NCBI GenBank assembly: GCA_019636345.1
Contig: JAHBXQ010000004.1
Span: 434,001 to 498,000, forward strand
DNA: 64,000 bases
Source of the DNA: Pirellulales bacterium
GTDB lineage: Bacteria > Planctomycetota > Planctomycetia > Pirellulales > Lacipirellulaceae
Direction: 5' to 3'
This document shows positions 35,126 to 43,889 of the stretch, piece after piece. A model generated the notes under the pieces. The model did not search any database and was not told where the DNA came from. It worked only from the letters and a program-made list of their open reading frames with translations. A program made the position numbers and the translations under genes. Each line of letters opens with the position of its first letter. Within the stretch, counting starts at the first letter, position 1.

Positions 35126-35815
35126 ATGCTCGATATCCTGGTGATCGCTCCCCATCCCGACGACGCCGAATTGGGGGCCGGCGGGGCCATGCTCAAGTGG
35201 AAAGCCGAGGGTTTGCGCGTCGGGGTCCTCGATCTCACCACGGGCGAGCCGACTCCGCACGGCTCGTCGGAGATCCGTGCTCGCGAGACGGCCGCGGCCA
35301 CCGCGATCCTGGGGCTCGAGTGGCGGGGCAATCTGGGCCTCCCCAATCGCAGCCTGCAACCGACGCTCGAGGCTCGGGCCCAACTAGCCGGGGTGATCCG
35401 TCAGCAGCGCCCGCGGTGGCTGCTGGGGCCGTATTGGGTCGACGCTCATCCCGACCATGTCGCGGCGATCGAACTCGTCGAGGCGGCCCGGTTCTGGGCG
35501 AAGCTCACCAAGACCGACCTGCCGGGCAAACCGCACCATCCCGAGCGGATCTACAACTATTACTGCGTCCATCTGAAGCTCGCCCCCCAGCCGGCGTTCG
35601 TGCTCGACATTTCCGACGTGTGGGAGCAGAAGGCCGCGGCGATCGCGGCGTACCAGAGCCAGTTTGTCACGGGTCGACCTGTCGACTCGCCGACGTTCCT
35701 GGAACGCTTGCGCGACGAAGCGGCGTATTGGGGCAAGACGATCGGCGTTCGCTACGGCGAGCCGTTCACCTGCCGCGAACCGCTGGGATTGGCGACGACG
35801 GTCGGGCTGATCTAG
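35126..35815 (+). CDS. bshB1: BshB1-like LmbE-family deacetylase
   Basis: The 229-residue protein is a zinc-dependent LmbE/PIG-L deacetylase. The HPDDAEL motif (residues 10-16) and the HPDH motif (108-111) supply metal ligands and the catalytic Asp. BshB1 enzymes remove acetate from GlcNAc-malate in bacillithiol synthesis. The close resemblance over the full length supports this subfamily, but other LmbE substrates cannot be excluded, and bshA or bshC are not in the window. The start at 35126 gives MLDILVIAPHPDD, typical of the family. Confidence 0.85.
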   Translation: MLDILVIAPHPDDAELGAGGAMLKWKAEGLRVGVLDLTTGEPTPHGSSEIRARETAAATAILGLEWRGNLGLPNRSLQPTLEARAQLAGVIRQQRPRWLLGPYWVDAHPDHVAAIELVEAARFWAKLTKTDLPGKPHHPERIYNYYCVHLKLAPQPAFVLDISDVWEQKAAAIAAYQSQFVTGRPVDSPTFLERLRDEAAYWGKTIGVRYGEPFTCREPLGLATTVGLI

Positions 35816-35917
35816 CGGTCAGTTCCGAGGGTCGCTCGTGAGCATCCCTAGGCAGGACCCGAGCGAACGATCGGGATCAGCAAGGCGCCGCCGCGAGTCG
35901 TTCGCCGCATGGCGCGT

Positions 35918-37114
35918 TCAAGCGTTGCGTCGTAATGCCGTTGACGACACGTCGGAGCGGAACGCGGCTTCGGGCACCTCGTCGCAGAGTTGCGACAGGG
36001 CCGGCGGCAGGGGCAGGGTCCCCAGCGTGGCGAACCTCTCCGCCTCGGCGCGGCCGAACACGAGAAATCGACAGCCGAGCGTTGCGAGCTCGGCAAGCGC
36101 TTCGTCACGATCCGCCTCGCCGCCGTAGTACCGCGGCTGGGCGATCCGGGCGATCGTGTCGGCCCCCACGACGAAGACGCACCCCGGGGCGAGGCGGGCC
36201 TTTTCGACGAACGTCGGCGCCGCCGTGAGCACCAGCGGCGCTCCCCTGAATTGCTCGGCCCGCGCGGCGATCTCCAGGAAATCGAGCGGCGGCTTGTCGA
36301 CGTTGGCGATCGACAGCTCGAACGCAACCGGCCGACCGAGCCGCTCGGCCGCGATCGCCGCCATCCGGCGATGCCCCTCGTGGAGCGGGTGGAACGCCCC
36401 GGGGAAGAGCGCTCGCGGAGAGCGGCGCGTTCCAAATTCGCTCGCCGCGCGCCAGGTTCCTTGCTCGTCGCAGCAGGCGGCAGCTGCGCGGCCGGCGAGG
36501 AGCGCGGCGACCGGCTGCGGGGCGGTCGCTACGCTCGCATCGATCGCTTCGCCGGGCAGCAACAGCGGCGCCAACAGGGCCCCGCGCGACGAGCTCGCCC
36601 CGAGGATCGCATCGCCCAGGGCGTCGAGGACCAAAGCCGCCGCGACGATTTCCTCCTCGTCGCGGCTGCGGGCGTCCTTCGTCAGTCCCAGCGAGCGGAC
36701 CTCGGTCGTCGTCGCCGTCTGCACGGCGACATGGACGCGGTGTGCGCCGCGCTTGGGGCGATCGCTCGCCAAGCTGGCGGTGCAGCCGGCGCCGAGGAGT
36801 CGCTCGATCGGCGCCTCGGGCGCCAGCCGGCGGGCTCGCTGCCACGCGGCCATTGCCATGGCGCGGGCGGTTGCGTCGCTGCAGGCTTGCTCGGGCGCGG
36901 CGCCGAGCCACGCGGTCAGCGCTGCGGCCGAATAGGGGACGACCGCCTCAAGAACGGTTCGCGACGCACCGGGCGTTTGGGCCAACGCGGCGATCGCCCC
37001 GGTTCCTCCCCCGGCGCACGCCAACACGAATTGCCTCCCGTGGGCGTGAATCGCCGCGGAGATCTCGGTTGCGCGGTGCGGATCCCATGCTGAAGTCATC
37101 GCATCAGTCGACAT
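35918..37114 (-). CDS. Fusion of CinA-C-like domain and nicotinate/nicotinamide-nucleotide adenylyltransferase-like domain
   Basis: The 398-residue protein has two halves. Residues about 10-200 resemble the CinA C-terminal (PncC, NMN deamidase-like) fold, with GGGTG at 35-39 and a later GAGCTASLASDRPKRGAHR stretch. Residues about 235-395 form a nucleotidyltransferase domain, with FPGAFHPLHEGH at 237-248 (the (H/T)xGH phosphate-binding motif) and a C-terminal SSTALRR (ISSTxxR-like). NadD/NMNAT-type enzymes attach AMP to nicotinate or nicotinamide mononucleotide. The combination suggests an NAD-metabolism or salvage role, but the substrate is inferred. The start is ambiguous between 37114 and 37099. 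Confidence 0.8.
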   Translation of the reverse strand: MSTDAMTSAWDPHRATEISAAIHAHGRQFVLACAGGGTGAIAALAQTPGASRTVLEAVVPYSAAALTAWLGAAPEQACSDATARAMAMAAWQRARRLAPEAPIERLLGAGCTASLASDRPKRGAHRVHVAVQTATTTEVRSLGLTKDARSRDEEEIVAAALVLDALGDAILGASSSRGALLAPLLLPGEAIDASVATAPQPVAALLAGRAAAACCDEQGTWRAASEFGTRRSPRALFPGAFHPLHEGHRRMAAIAAERLGRPVAFELSIANVDKPPLDFLEIAARAEQFRGAPLVLTAAPTFVEKARLAPGCVFVVGADTIARIAQPRYYGGEADRDEALAELATLGCRFLVFGRAEAERFATLGTLPLPPALSQLCDEVPEAAFRSDVSSTALRRNA

Positions 37115-37481
37115 GAACGAATAAGCGTCGGGCCGGGGCGAAGCGCCGGCGACGAGGGCCCGGTTCGCCTCGACGCGATCCGCGGGGAGCCGTATGTCGC
37201 CAATCCGCAACCTCGTGAGTCCGCAACCCGGGACGATGTTGCCGAAACGCCACGTCCGACGCCAAGTTCGCGGCGGCCGCAACAATCTTCCCGCCCCGGG
37301 CAGTCCCCAATTTCCGCAGCATAGTAGGTTTTTAGCAGGGAGACAGCGCCGCTCGGCACGTCCCTTGCCATTTCACGGGGCAGACGCCGTTTTTCGGCGT
37401 CCGCCCGCCAGCGCGAGACCGACCGCTCCGTCGACGAACACGTCGACTTGTTTGTCACGGTCTTGTCAGACAGGTATCGCC
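37115..37481. other. Divergent intergenic region
   Basis: This 367-base region lies between the CinA/NMNAT-like gene and the GNAT-type gene. It includes a small hairpin with a T5 loop (GACGCCG at 37383-37389 with CGGCGTC at 37395-37401) without a T-tract. It should contain promoters for both genes, but no convincing pair of boxes was found. Confidence 0.35.
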
Positions 37482-38672
37482 ATGCGGGCCAAGTTGCACC
37501 CAAGCGACGAGTGGCTCCGGATGGCCGATGTGGTCGAAATCACCGACCTGGCGGAACTCGATCATTATCGCATGGCGTGGAACGCCCTGCTGCCGGCGAC
37601 GCCGCGGGCCTCGTTCTTCCACACCTTCGACTGGTTTGCGGCCCAATGGCGTCACGCCGCGGGACCCGACCGGCGGTTTCGCGTGTTGGCAATCCGCTCC
37701 GCCGGCTCGATCGTCGGCATCGTGCCGTTGTGCGTCCAGACCGAGCGGTACCGGCTGGGCCGCGTGCGGGTGCTGACCTATCCGCTTGCCGACTGGGGAA
37801 TGTGGTACGGCCCGATCGGCCCCAACCAAGCGGCCTCGATGCGATTGGCGATGCAGCACGTCCGCAACGCGCCGCGCGATTGGGACTTGCTGGAACTGCG
37901 CTGGCTGGACGCCGCCCCCTGCGACCGCAGCGGGGCGGTCGCCTCGCTGCTGGCCGTCGGCATGCCCGCGCGGATGAGTCGGTACCAATCCACCTCGGTC
38001 GTCGAGTTTAAGCCGTCGTGGGACGAGTATCTCGCCGGCCGGTCGAGCAAGTGGCGTCATGAGTTGCGCCGGCAGTTGCGCGTCGTCGACGAACTGGGTG
38101 ACGTGGAGTTCGTGCGGCATCGTCCCGCCGGGGCCGTCCGCGGCGACGCCGACCCGCGTTGGGATTTGTTCGACGATTGCCAGCGCGTCGCCGCCGCTAG
38201 TTGGCAGGGTCGGTCGAACTCGGGCAATACGATCTCGCACGGCGACGTCCGCGAGTTTCTCCGCGAGTCCCATGCCGCGGCCGCGCGGCTGGGGATGCTT
38301 GACGTGGCGCTGTTGAAAGTCGACGGCGTCCCTGCCGCGTTTGCCTACAACTATTTCTACGACGGCCACGTCGTCGGGCTGCGGATTGGCTACGACAAGA
38401 GCGTCTCCGATCGGGGCCTCGGCCGGGCGCTGTTGGCCCATGTGATTCGCGACAGTTGCCGGCGCGGGGACAAGGAGATCGACATGGGTCCCGGGGATTA
38501 CGACTTCAAACGCCGCTTCCGGACCCGCGTCGAGACGAGCGCCCGCGTGGTCCACTATCCCCCGTTGGCGATGCGTTCGCTGGGAGTGCGGCTGACCCGC
38601 TGGCTCAAGACCCAGCCGTTCGTCCAGGACGGGGGAAAGCAACCGGCCGTAGGCGAGCCGTCGGTCGTTTGA
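37482..38672 (+). CDS. GNAT-type acyltransferase, CelD/BcsL-like (GNAT_6 domain)
   Basis: The 396-residue protein has the two-lobed organisation of CelD/FemAB-type acyltransferases. An N-terminal lobe contains FFHTFDWFAAQW and the ADWGMWYGP segment. A C-terminal GNAT lobe has LLKVDGVPAAFAYNYFYDGHVVGLRIGYD, SDRGLGRALLAHVI and the ending EIDMGPGDYDFKRRF, which is characteristic of the family. Such proteins often act on cell-surface polysaccharide precursors, but the substrate is unknown. The ATG at 37482 is chosen because the frame upstream is Arg/Pro-rich and looks non-coding. Confidence 0.85.
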   Translation: MRAKLHPSDEWLRMADVVEITDLAELDHYRMAWNALLPATPRASFFHTFDWFAAQWRHAAGPDRRFRVLAIRSAGSIVGIVPLCVQTERYRLGRVRVLTYPLADWGMWYGPIGPNQAASMRLAMQHVRNAPRDWDLLELRWLDAAPCDRSGAVASLLAVGMPARMSRYQSTSVVEFKPSWDEYLAGRSSKWRHELRRQLRVVDELGDVEFVRHRPAGAVRGDADPRWDLFDDCQRVAAASWQGRSNSGNTISHGDVREFLRESHAAAARLGMLDVALLKVDGVPAAFAYNYFYDGHVVGLRIGYDKSVSDRGLGRALLAHVIRDSCRRGDKEIDMGPGDYDFKRRFRTRVETSARVVHYPPLAMRSLGVRLTRWLKTQPFVQDGGKQPAVGEPSVV

Positions 38673-38908
38673 CGAAGCGGCGGTCGCGACGGCCGTATTG
38701 ACCCCTGCGGGCAAGGGCGCCTGAGTCGCGTCGGGCGCCGCAGGGGCGAATCCCAACGACGGCTCAGGCGCCTGCCGCGCGAGGCGCCGTCCCCCCTCTT
38801 CCCGCGGTCGGGGCGCACGTGGTGCGCAGCCGAACGCGAGCGGCGATGACTTGAGAAGCTCGGCCGTCGAGCGACGGCGGCGAGGCGCTCGAGGGGAGCC
38901 GGCGACAA

Positions 38909-39154
38909 TTAGCGAGTTTGCGGCTCGCTGACGTTCTCGGCGTTCATCTCGGCCAGGGCCGCCGCCTCGCGGGCCAGTTTGAATTCCGGCCCAGGGGCGT
39001 AGTACTGAACGTCGTCCGATAGATGGTGCGGACTCGGCAACGTCTGTCCGGCGACGTCAATCTGGCAGCCAGTGACCCCCAGGCAACCGCAAGCGAGCAT
39101 TCCGCCGGCCCACCAGGGCATCCGACGACGAGACGAGGGCGAAGTCGCATTCAC
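38909..39154 (-). CDS. Small planctomycete-type lipoprotein
   Basis: This 81-residue protein starts with GTG at 39154, preceded by AGGAG at eight bases. It has a signal peptide ending in LGVTGC, a lipobox with Cys30. The mature part (QIDVAGQTLPSPHHLSDDVQYY, then APGPEFKLAREAAAL) has a regular sequence that I believe recurs in small planctomycete lipoproteins; this is memory rather than a search result. Its function is unknown. The longer frame to 39478 has no protein character. The gene is convergent with the GNAT-type gene. Confidence 0.75.
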   Translation of the reverse strand: MNATSPSSRRRMPWWAGGMLACGCLGVTGCQIDVAGQTLPSPHHLSDDVQYYAPGPEFKLAREAAALAEMNAENVSEPQTR

Positions 39155-39537
39155 AACTACGGCTCCTGGCGAGGAGGGGGCGAGCTCGGCCGGCGCGGCT
39201 TGGCCGCGACGGAAAGAGCGACCTAGTGCTTTGCCGACCCAAAAATTGACATGTGTCAAAGCGCTCGTTCCAAACGGCCGCACGGCGGCCGACGAGTTTC
39301 GGGCGTTACAATCGTTATCGACCGCGTGACCCGCAAACTTTGACCTGTCCGCTGAATTCTCCCGCTGGACTCTCCCGCTGGCGGCGCCAGCATTTCCCCG
39401 GGATGAAGGGTCCGTTCCGGCGTCGACCGCCCCGCTGCAGGGCGAACTGCTAGAATGACCGTGGTCGCCGGGCGTCACTTGTCTGGGTCGATCTCAGCTT
39501 TCCGCGCGTCGCTCCCCCGGAACGGAGTTGTGCCGAC
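39155..39537. other. Divergent intergenic region with TTGACA palindrome
   Basis: This 383-base region lies between the small lipoprotein gene and the CHAT-like gene. It holds the perfect inverted repeat TTGACA-TG-TGTCAA at 39246-39259, which presents a consensus -35 hexamer on both strands, in a short A-rich patch. No matching -10 box is evident at the right spacing on either strand. I see no other structure. Confidence 0.4.
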
Positions 39538-42500
39538 ATGCTAGCAAGAACTCTTCTTTGCGCCCTGGTCACGGCGACAGCCCTGGCGTCGGCGTCCCGG
39601 GCGACGGCCCAGGCTGTTTATCGGGACTCGATCCCGGGACAGGCGTACTTTGCCGGGACCGCCTCGCTGTACCGCGGCGATTACCGCGACGCGATCCGTT
39701 CGCTCAACTCCGGCGCCCGCGGCGCCATCCAGACGATCAACGCCCGGTGGGTCGATTCGGTCTGCTTCTACGCGATGCTGGGCGAGACGTACTATCACGC
39801 CGGGCGGTACCAGGATGCGCTCGCTCAGTTCGACGCCGCCTGCAGTCTGCTGCTGCAGAACCGGCAGTGGCTGTTGCGGGTGCAGTTCGAGCAGTTGACT
39901 CCCGACCCGACCGTCGCCCGCCGGGCGGCGCCGTGGGGCGTCACCGGGCGGCAAGTCGTTCCCGCACGGTTCGGCAACACGATGGCGGTCAGCCAGGGCC
40001 AGTTCGACAACAGTCAGGCCGTCGCCCAGGGCGGGGTCGTCCAGCAGTTGCAGTTTTGGCAAGTGAACGTCGTCGAGATCATGCGCTGCTCGGCCCTGGC
40101 CATCCGCCGCCGCAACGAGATCCTCGGCCCGCTGGCCAAGTACGACAAGCTCTCGGGCGACATGACGCGGCTGTACGCGGGCGGAGGCGGCGCGCCCCCC
40201 AACCATTGGTCCAACGCGTGGACTTCGCTGCTGCGCGGAATCGCCCAGGCGGGGGTCGGCGACACGACGCAAGCGGCTCGCTCGCTCGAAGCGGCGGTGC
40301 TCGCCGGAGGGCGGTTCGATCACCCCCTCACGGGCCTTGCCCTGTTGGAACAAGGCCGGCTTGCCATGGCAGGGGGCGAACCGCTGGTCGCGGAGAGTCT
40401 GCTGGCCGAGGCGAGCTTTTCCGCGTTCCAGTTCAGCGACCCCGCCGTCGTCGACGAGGCGTTTCGCTTGATCGCGATGAATCGTCAGGCCGCTGGAGCG
40501 CGGGACGTCAGTCCCTTGTGGCAGCCTGCCGCAGCATGGGCCCGCCGAGATCGGTTCGAACACATCGCCGCGCGCGCCCAATTGGCCGCTGGGGAGGAAC
40601 TGCTGGTCGTGGGGAATCATGCCGCGGCGGCTTCCGCACTGAAGGACGCTCAGAGCCGCATGCGCGACGCCCGCTCCGGCCAGTTGGGGATCGCCGCGGG
40701 GTTGCTCGACGCTCGGCTGCAATACGCTTTGGGGCGCGATTCGGCTGCGGCGGCGTTCAACGCGGCGCTGGCGGCGCAAAGCGACGCCTCGCTCCGCAAC
40801 TTCCAGATCGCTTTGGCCAATCAGATGTTCGACGCCCAGACCTTGCCGACGCGCGGGGCTCAGGACGTCTACGCCCAAATGCTCGCCGATCCCGGGGCCG
40901 CGGATCTGGCCTTTCGGTTCCTTGATGCGCTGGCCGTGATGAAGACCCCGCACGACGCGGCGTTCGATCGCTGGTTCGCCGCGGCGCTGGAGCGAAACAA
41001 CGTCGGCTATCTGATCGAGGTGGCCGATCGCGCCAAGCGTCGGCGGTACCACCAGCTTCTCCCCTGGGGGGGCCGGATTGACGCCATGCGGTTGGCGACG
41101 GCGGCGCCGCTCGGATCGCGCGACCCGCAATCCGCTCAAACGCGGCGCGACTTGCTGGCCGGTTTCCCCGACTTGGCCGCGGCGCTGGCGACCGAGCAGT
41201 CGCTCCGCACGCAGATTCAACAGCAATGGCTCCCCGAGCTTGAACTTGACGCCAAACGCCGCCAGACGCGGCTTTGGAAGGAGTACGCCGCGGCGATCGG
41301 CGCCCGCGAGCAGGAAGTGGCCGCGGCGGCGTTGACTCGCGTGCCGGTCGACTTCGCCTTCCCCCCGCGGGCCGAGACGGTTCAGGTCCAGCAGCGGCTT
41401 CGCCCCGGGCAGGCGATCCTCGTGTTCCACGACAGTCCCGCAGGCCTGTCGGCCATGTTGATGACCTCGAAAACCGCGTCCCATTGGAACTGCGGCCCCG
41501 CCGGACGCCTCGGACCCGCGGTCACGCAGTTGCTGCGCGCCCTGGGCAATTACGACGCGAATCGCGAGATCTCGACCGACGAACTGGCCTCCGACGAATG
41601 GCACGCGGCGAGCGACAAGGTCTTCGCCGCGTTGTTCGAGGGCGCCCGCCAGCCTCCCCACGCGATCAAGGAACTGGTGATTGTTCCCGACGGCGTCACA
41701 TGGTACGTGCCGTTCGAGGCGCTCTGGATCGAGGGAGAAGATCGCTCGGCGTCTTGGATTTCTTTCACGCAGATTCGGTACGCCCCGACCGTGGGACTTG
41801 CCATCCGGCACGATGGCCCCTGGCGTCGAGTCCAACGAACCGGCGTCGTCCTGGGGAGCCTCTCTCCCGGCAAGACCGTCGAAGAGCAGACCGACGCGGC
41901 CGAGATCATCCGCGACGCGGTCACGGGGGCGATCACGCTCGACGGTTCGCTGACGGCGCCGGGATACGTCGCCGGGTCGGCGCTCGACGGGCTGGTCGTG
42001 CTGACCGACGTCGACGCGACGTCCGGCGGGCCGCTCGATTGGAATCCCGCGCCGCTCCCTGAGGACCGCCGGGGGGCGCTCGCCGATTGGCTGCTGCTCG
42101 CCGGGACGGGGCCGCAGCGGGTCGTTCTCCCCGGGCTTCACACCCTGGCCGAGACGGGGGGGCGCGGCTCGCGGCGAGCCGGTTCGCTCGCGCCGGGCGA
42201 CGAGCTCTTCGCCGGGAGCTGCGCCCTCGCCTCCGCGGGGGCCGAGACGGTGTTGTTGTCGCGGTGGCGCGTCGGAGGGGATTCGGCGCTGCAACTGGTC
42301 CACGATTTTTTGCAGGAAGCGCCCCATTCCGCAGCGGCGGACGCATGGCAGCGGAGCGTGCAACTGGCGATGGAAACCCCTGTCGATCCGGTGAACGAGC
42401 TCCGCGTTCGGCAAGGCAAGTCGACGGAACCGCTCACCGCGGCTCACCCGTTCTTTTGGGCCGGTTACATGGTCGTCGACACGGGGTGGCGTCCTGACGA

Positions 42501-42669
42501 GGATGATGACCAGGTCGAGCCGGCGGACGTCGAGGTTCCGCCCGCAGCGGGGCCTGTCGCCGAAGGCGAGCCGCCGGCCGAGCCCGCACCGGCGGACGCC
42601 CCCGCCGCTGCGCCTGCGCAAGGGGATGAAGTCGCCTCCGAAACGCCCCCCGCCCCGGCGAGCGAGTGA
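39538..42669 (+). CDS. Exported CHAT-like protein with TPR-like repeats, catalytic dyad apparently lost
   Basis: The 1043-residue protein begins with a signal peptide (MLARTLLCALVTATALASA, cleavage near AQA). Residues about 30-450 are helical repeats, with TPR-like A-x-x-x-x-G-x-Y-x-x-A motifs such as YHAGRYQDALAQF. Residues about 640-985 have the CHAT fold pattern: VIVPDG-type strand, VPFEALW, and later VVLxGxxT, a GAETVLLSRWRV strand-turn around residues 901-912 and HPFFWAGYMVV from 970. The active positions differ. The usual HFACHG is LTDVDA (822-827), with Asp for the catalytic His, and the usual VVLSACxT is VVLPGLHT (862-869), with Leu867 for Cys. So it is likely a pseudo-protease. The tail is Pro/Ala/Glu-rich. 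It is upstream of the vWA-PP2C-kinase triad on the same strand. Confidence 0.8.
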   Translation: MLARTLLCALVTATALASASRATAQAVYRDSIPGQAYFAGTASLYRGDYRDAIRSLNSGARGAIQTINARWVDSVCFYAMLGETYYHAGRYQDALAQFDAACSLLLQNRQWLLRVQFEQLTPDPTVARRAAPWGVTGRQVVPARFGNTMAVSQGQFDNSQAVAQGGVVQQLQFWQVNVVEIMRCSALAIRRRNEILGPLAKYDKLSGDMTRLYAGGGGAPPNHWSNAWTSLLRGIAQAGVGDTTQAARSLEAAVLAGGRFDHPLTGLALLEQGRLAMAGGEPLVAESLLAEASFSAFQFSDPAVVDEAFRLIAMNRQAAGARDVSPLWQPAAAWARRDRFEHIAARAQLAAGEELLVVGNHAAAASALKDAQSRMRDARSGQLGIAAGLLDARLQYALGRDSAAAAFNAALAAQSDASLRNFQIALANQMFDAQTLPTRGAQDVYAQMLADPGAADLAFRFLDALAVMKTPHDAAFDRWFAAALERNNVGYLIEVADRAKRRRYHQLLPWGGRIDAMRLATAAPLGSRDPQSAQTRRDLLAGFPDLAAALATEQSLRTQIQQQWLPELELDAKRRQTRLWKEYAAAIGAREQEVAAAALTRVPVDFAFPPRAETVQVQQRLRPGQAILVFHDSPAGLSAMLMTSKTASHWNCGPAGRLGPAVTQLLRALGNYDANREISTDELASDEWHAASDKVFAALFEGARQPPHAIKELVIVPDGVTWYVPFEALWIEGEDRSASWISFTQIRYAPTVGLAIRHDGPWRRVQRTGVVLGSLSPGKTVEEQTDAAEIIRDAVTGAITLDGSLTAPGYVAGSALDGLVVLTDVDATSGGPLDWNPAPLPEDRRGALADWLLLAGTGPQRVVLPGLHTLAETGGRGSRRAGSLAPGDELFAGSCALASAGAETVLLSRWRVGGDSALQLVHDFLQEAPHSAAADAWQRSVQLAMETPVDPVNELRVRQGKSTEPLTAAHPFFWAGYMVVDTGWRPDEDDDQVEPADVEVPPAAGPVAEGEPPAEPAPADAPAAAPAQGDEVASETPPAPASE

Positions 42670-43051
42670 TCGCGCGCTCGGCTGCGGCGTGGTGCGTTCG
42701 ATCGCCTTCAAGTTCGAGTTTGGAATTTAGTGCGAGGTTCGGAAGATCGAGCTTCTGAGTCTCGCAACAACGGGGCGCCGGCGGCGATCTTCGCTCACTT
42801 TCTTCGTCGCTCAGCCAAGACGATCGTTTCTCCGGGCCTCGCCTCTCGGCAGGTGTTCGCTAATCGTTGCGATCGCGCCAGCACCGCTGAGGATTGGGGC
42901 CTTCACACGTTTTTCGCCCTGTTCGGTCCCGCGGGCTGCGGGGAAATTTCGTTGAATCCCTTACCCGGCCGCGATACAGTGAAAAAACGCGTCTGAATGA
43001 CGACGGGACCGCGCCGCTGCGTTCCCGGCCGCAGCGACTGAAAGGACGGTC
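42670..43051. other. Intergenic region with candidate promoter of the vWA gene
   Basis: This 382-base region lies between the CHAT-like gene and the vWA gene. It contains a plausible promoter at 42952-42980 and a normal ribosome binding site before 43052. I see no terminator hairpin after the CHAT-like gene and no other gene. Confidence 0.45.
42952..42980 (+). promoter_or_regulatory. Candidate promoter of the vWA-PP2C-kinase operon
   Basis: TTGAAT at 42952-42957 and TACAGT at 42975-42980 are separated by 17 bases. Each matches the sigma-70 consensus at four of six positions. The vWA start codon is about 70 bases downstream. Confidence 0.4.
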
Positions 43052-43735
43052 ATGGAGCAGCTTTCCGCCGATAACGCATTTGCGTCCGTTGAATTCGCCG
43101 AGAACCCCGAGCCGCGCGTCCCCTGCGTGCTGATCGTCGATACGTCGACCTCGATGCAGGGCCTCAAGATCGACGAGTTGTGCGTCGGTTTGCGCTGTTA
43201 CCAGGAAGAGCTGCTCGCCGACACGCTCGCCTGCAAGCGGGTCGAGGTGGCCATCGTCACCTTCGGCGGGCGAGTCCAGCGGGTCGTCGAGTTCACGACC
43301 GCCCCGGAACTCAAAATCCCCGCGTTGCAAACGATGGGCCACACCCCCATGGCCGAAGCGATCAACGTGGCTCTTGACATGATCGAACAGCGCAAGGAGT
43401 CGTATCGCCAGCACGGCATTGCGTACTATCGCCCTTGGGCGTTCATGATCACCGACGGCGAGCCGAGCGACGACCCGCAGCACGTCGCCCGCCGGATCCA
43501 ATTGGGCGAGGACGCCAAGTCGTTTTGCTTTTTCGCCGTCGGCGTCGACGGGGCCGACATGGACGTCCTGGCTAAGATCTCGGTCCGGGCGCCGCTCAAG
43601 CTGCAGGGGCTCAAGTTCCGCGAGTTGTTCAGTTGGCTCTCGAACTCCCAACAGGCGGTTTCGCGATCCAGCCCCGGCGACGAAGTGCCGCTCGAAGACC
43701 CCACCAGCGGCCCCAAAGGTTGGGCGTCGGTGTAA
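43052..43735 (+). CDS. TerY/YegL-like von Willebrand factor A domain protein
   Basis: This 227-residue cytoplasmic protein is a single vWA domain with a complete MIDAS metal site: DTSTS at residues 30-34, Thr98 in GHTPM and Asp135 in ITDGEPSD. It resembles TerY of tellurite-resistance loci and E. coli YegL. In these systems the vWA protein is encoded together with a PP2C phosphatase and a protein kinase, which is exactly the arrangement here. Its likely role is metal-dependent protein binding or scaffolding within a phospho-signalling module. The start has an AAGGA ribosome binding site at a good distance. Confidence 0.88.
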   Translation: MEQLSADNAFASVEFAENPEPRVPCVLIVDTSTSMQGLKIDELCVGLRCYQEELLADTLACKRVEVAIVTFGGRVQRVVEFTTAPELKIPALQTMGHTPMAEAINVALDMIEQRKESYRQHGIAYYRPWAFMITDGEPSDDPQHVARRIQLGEDAKSFCFFAVGVDGADMDVLAKISVRAPLKLQGLKFRELFSWLSNSQQAVSRSSPGDEVPLEDPTSGPKGWASV

Positions 43736-43889
43736 CGCCCGGTCAGGCTCGCAACCCGCCAAGCGCGCTGGTCGGTTGGTCGAGCAGTTCCGTCAACCGC
43801 CGTCGTCGGCCTCCAGCGGCGCCTGCCGCGCGTCGACAATTCGTTGAATCGCCGCTTGGCGTCCCCGCTCTCCGCCCCGTCGCCCCCGT

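Noticed and set aside
37383-37401. Hairpin GACGCCG-T5-CGGCGTC as a terminator
   Set aside because: No T-tract follows on either strand and no gene ends just before it.
40000-42711. Very long minus-strand open frame (39541-42711) opposite the CHAT-like gene
   Set aside because: This is the usual complementary-strand open frame of a GC-rich gene. Its residues are Arg/Gly-rich with no domain, whereas the plus strand has a signal peptide and CHAT motifs.
42730-42996. 88-residue open frame upstream of the vWA gene
   Set aside because: It overlaps the candidate promoter and shows no domain or start signals.
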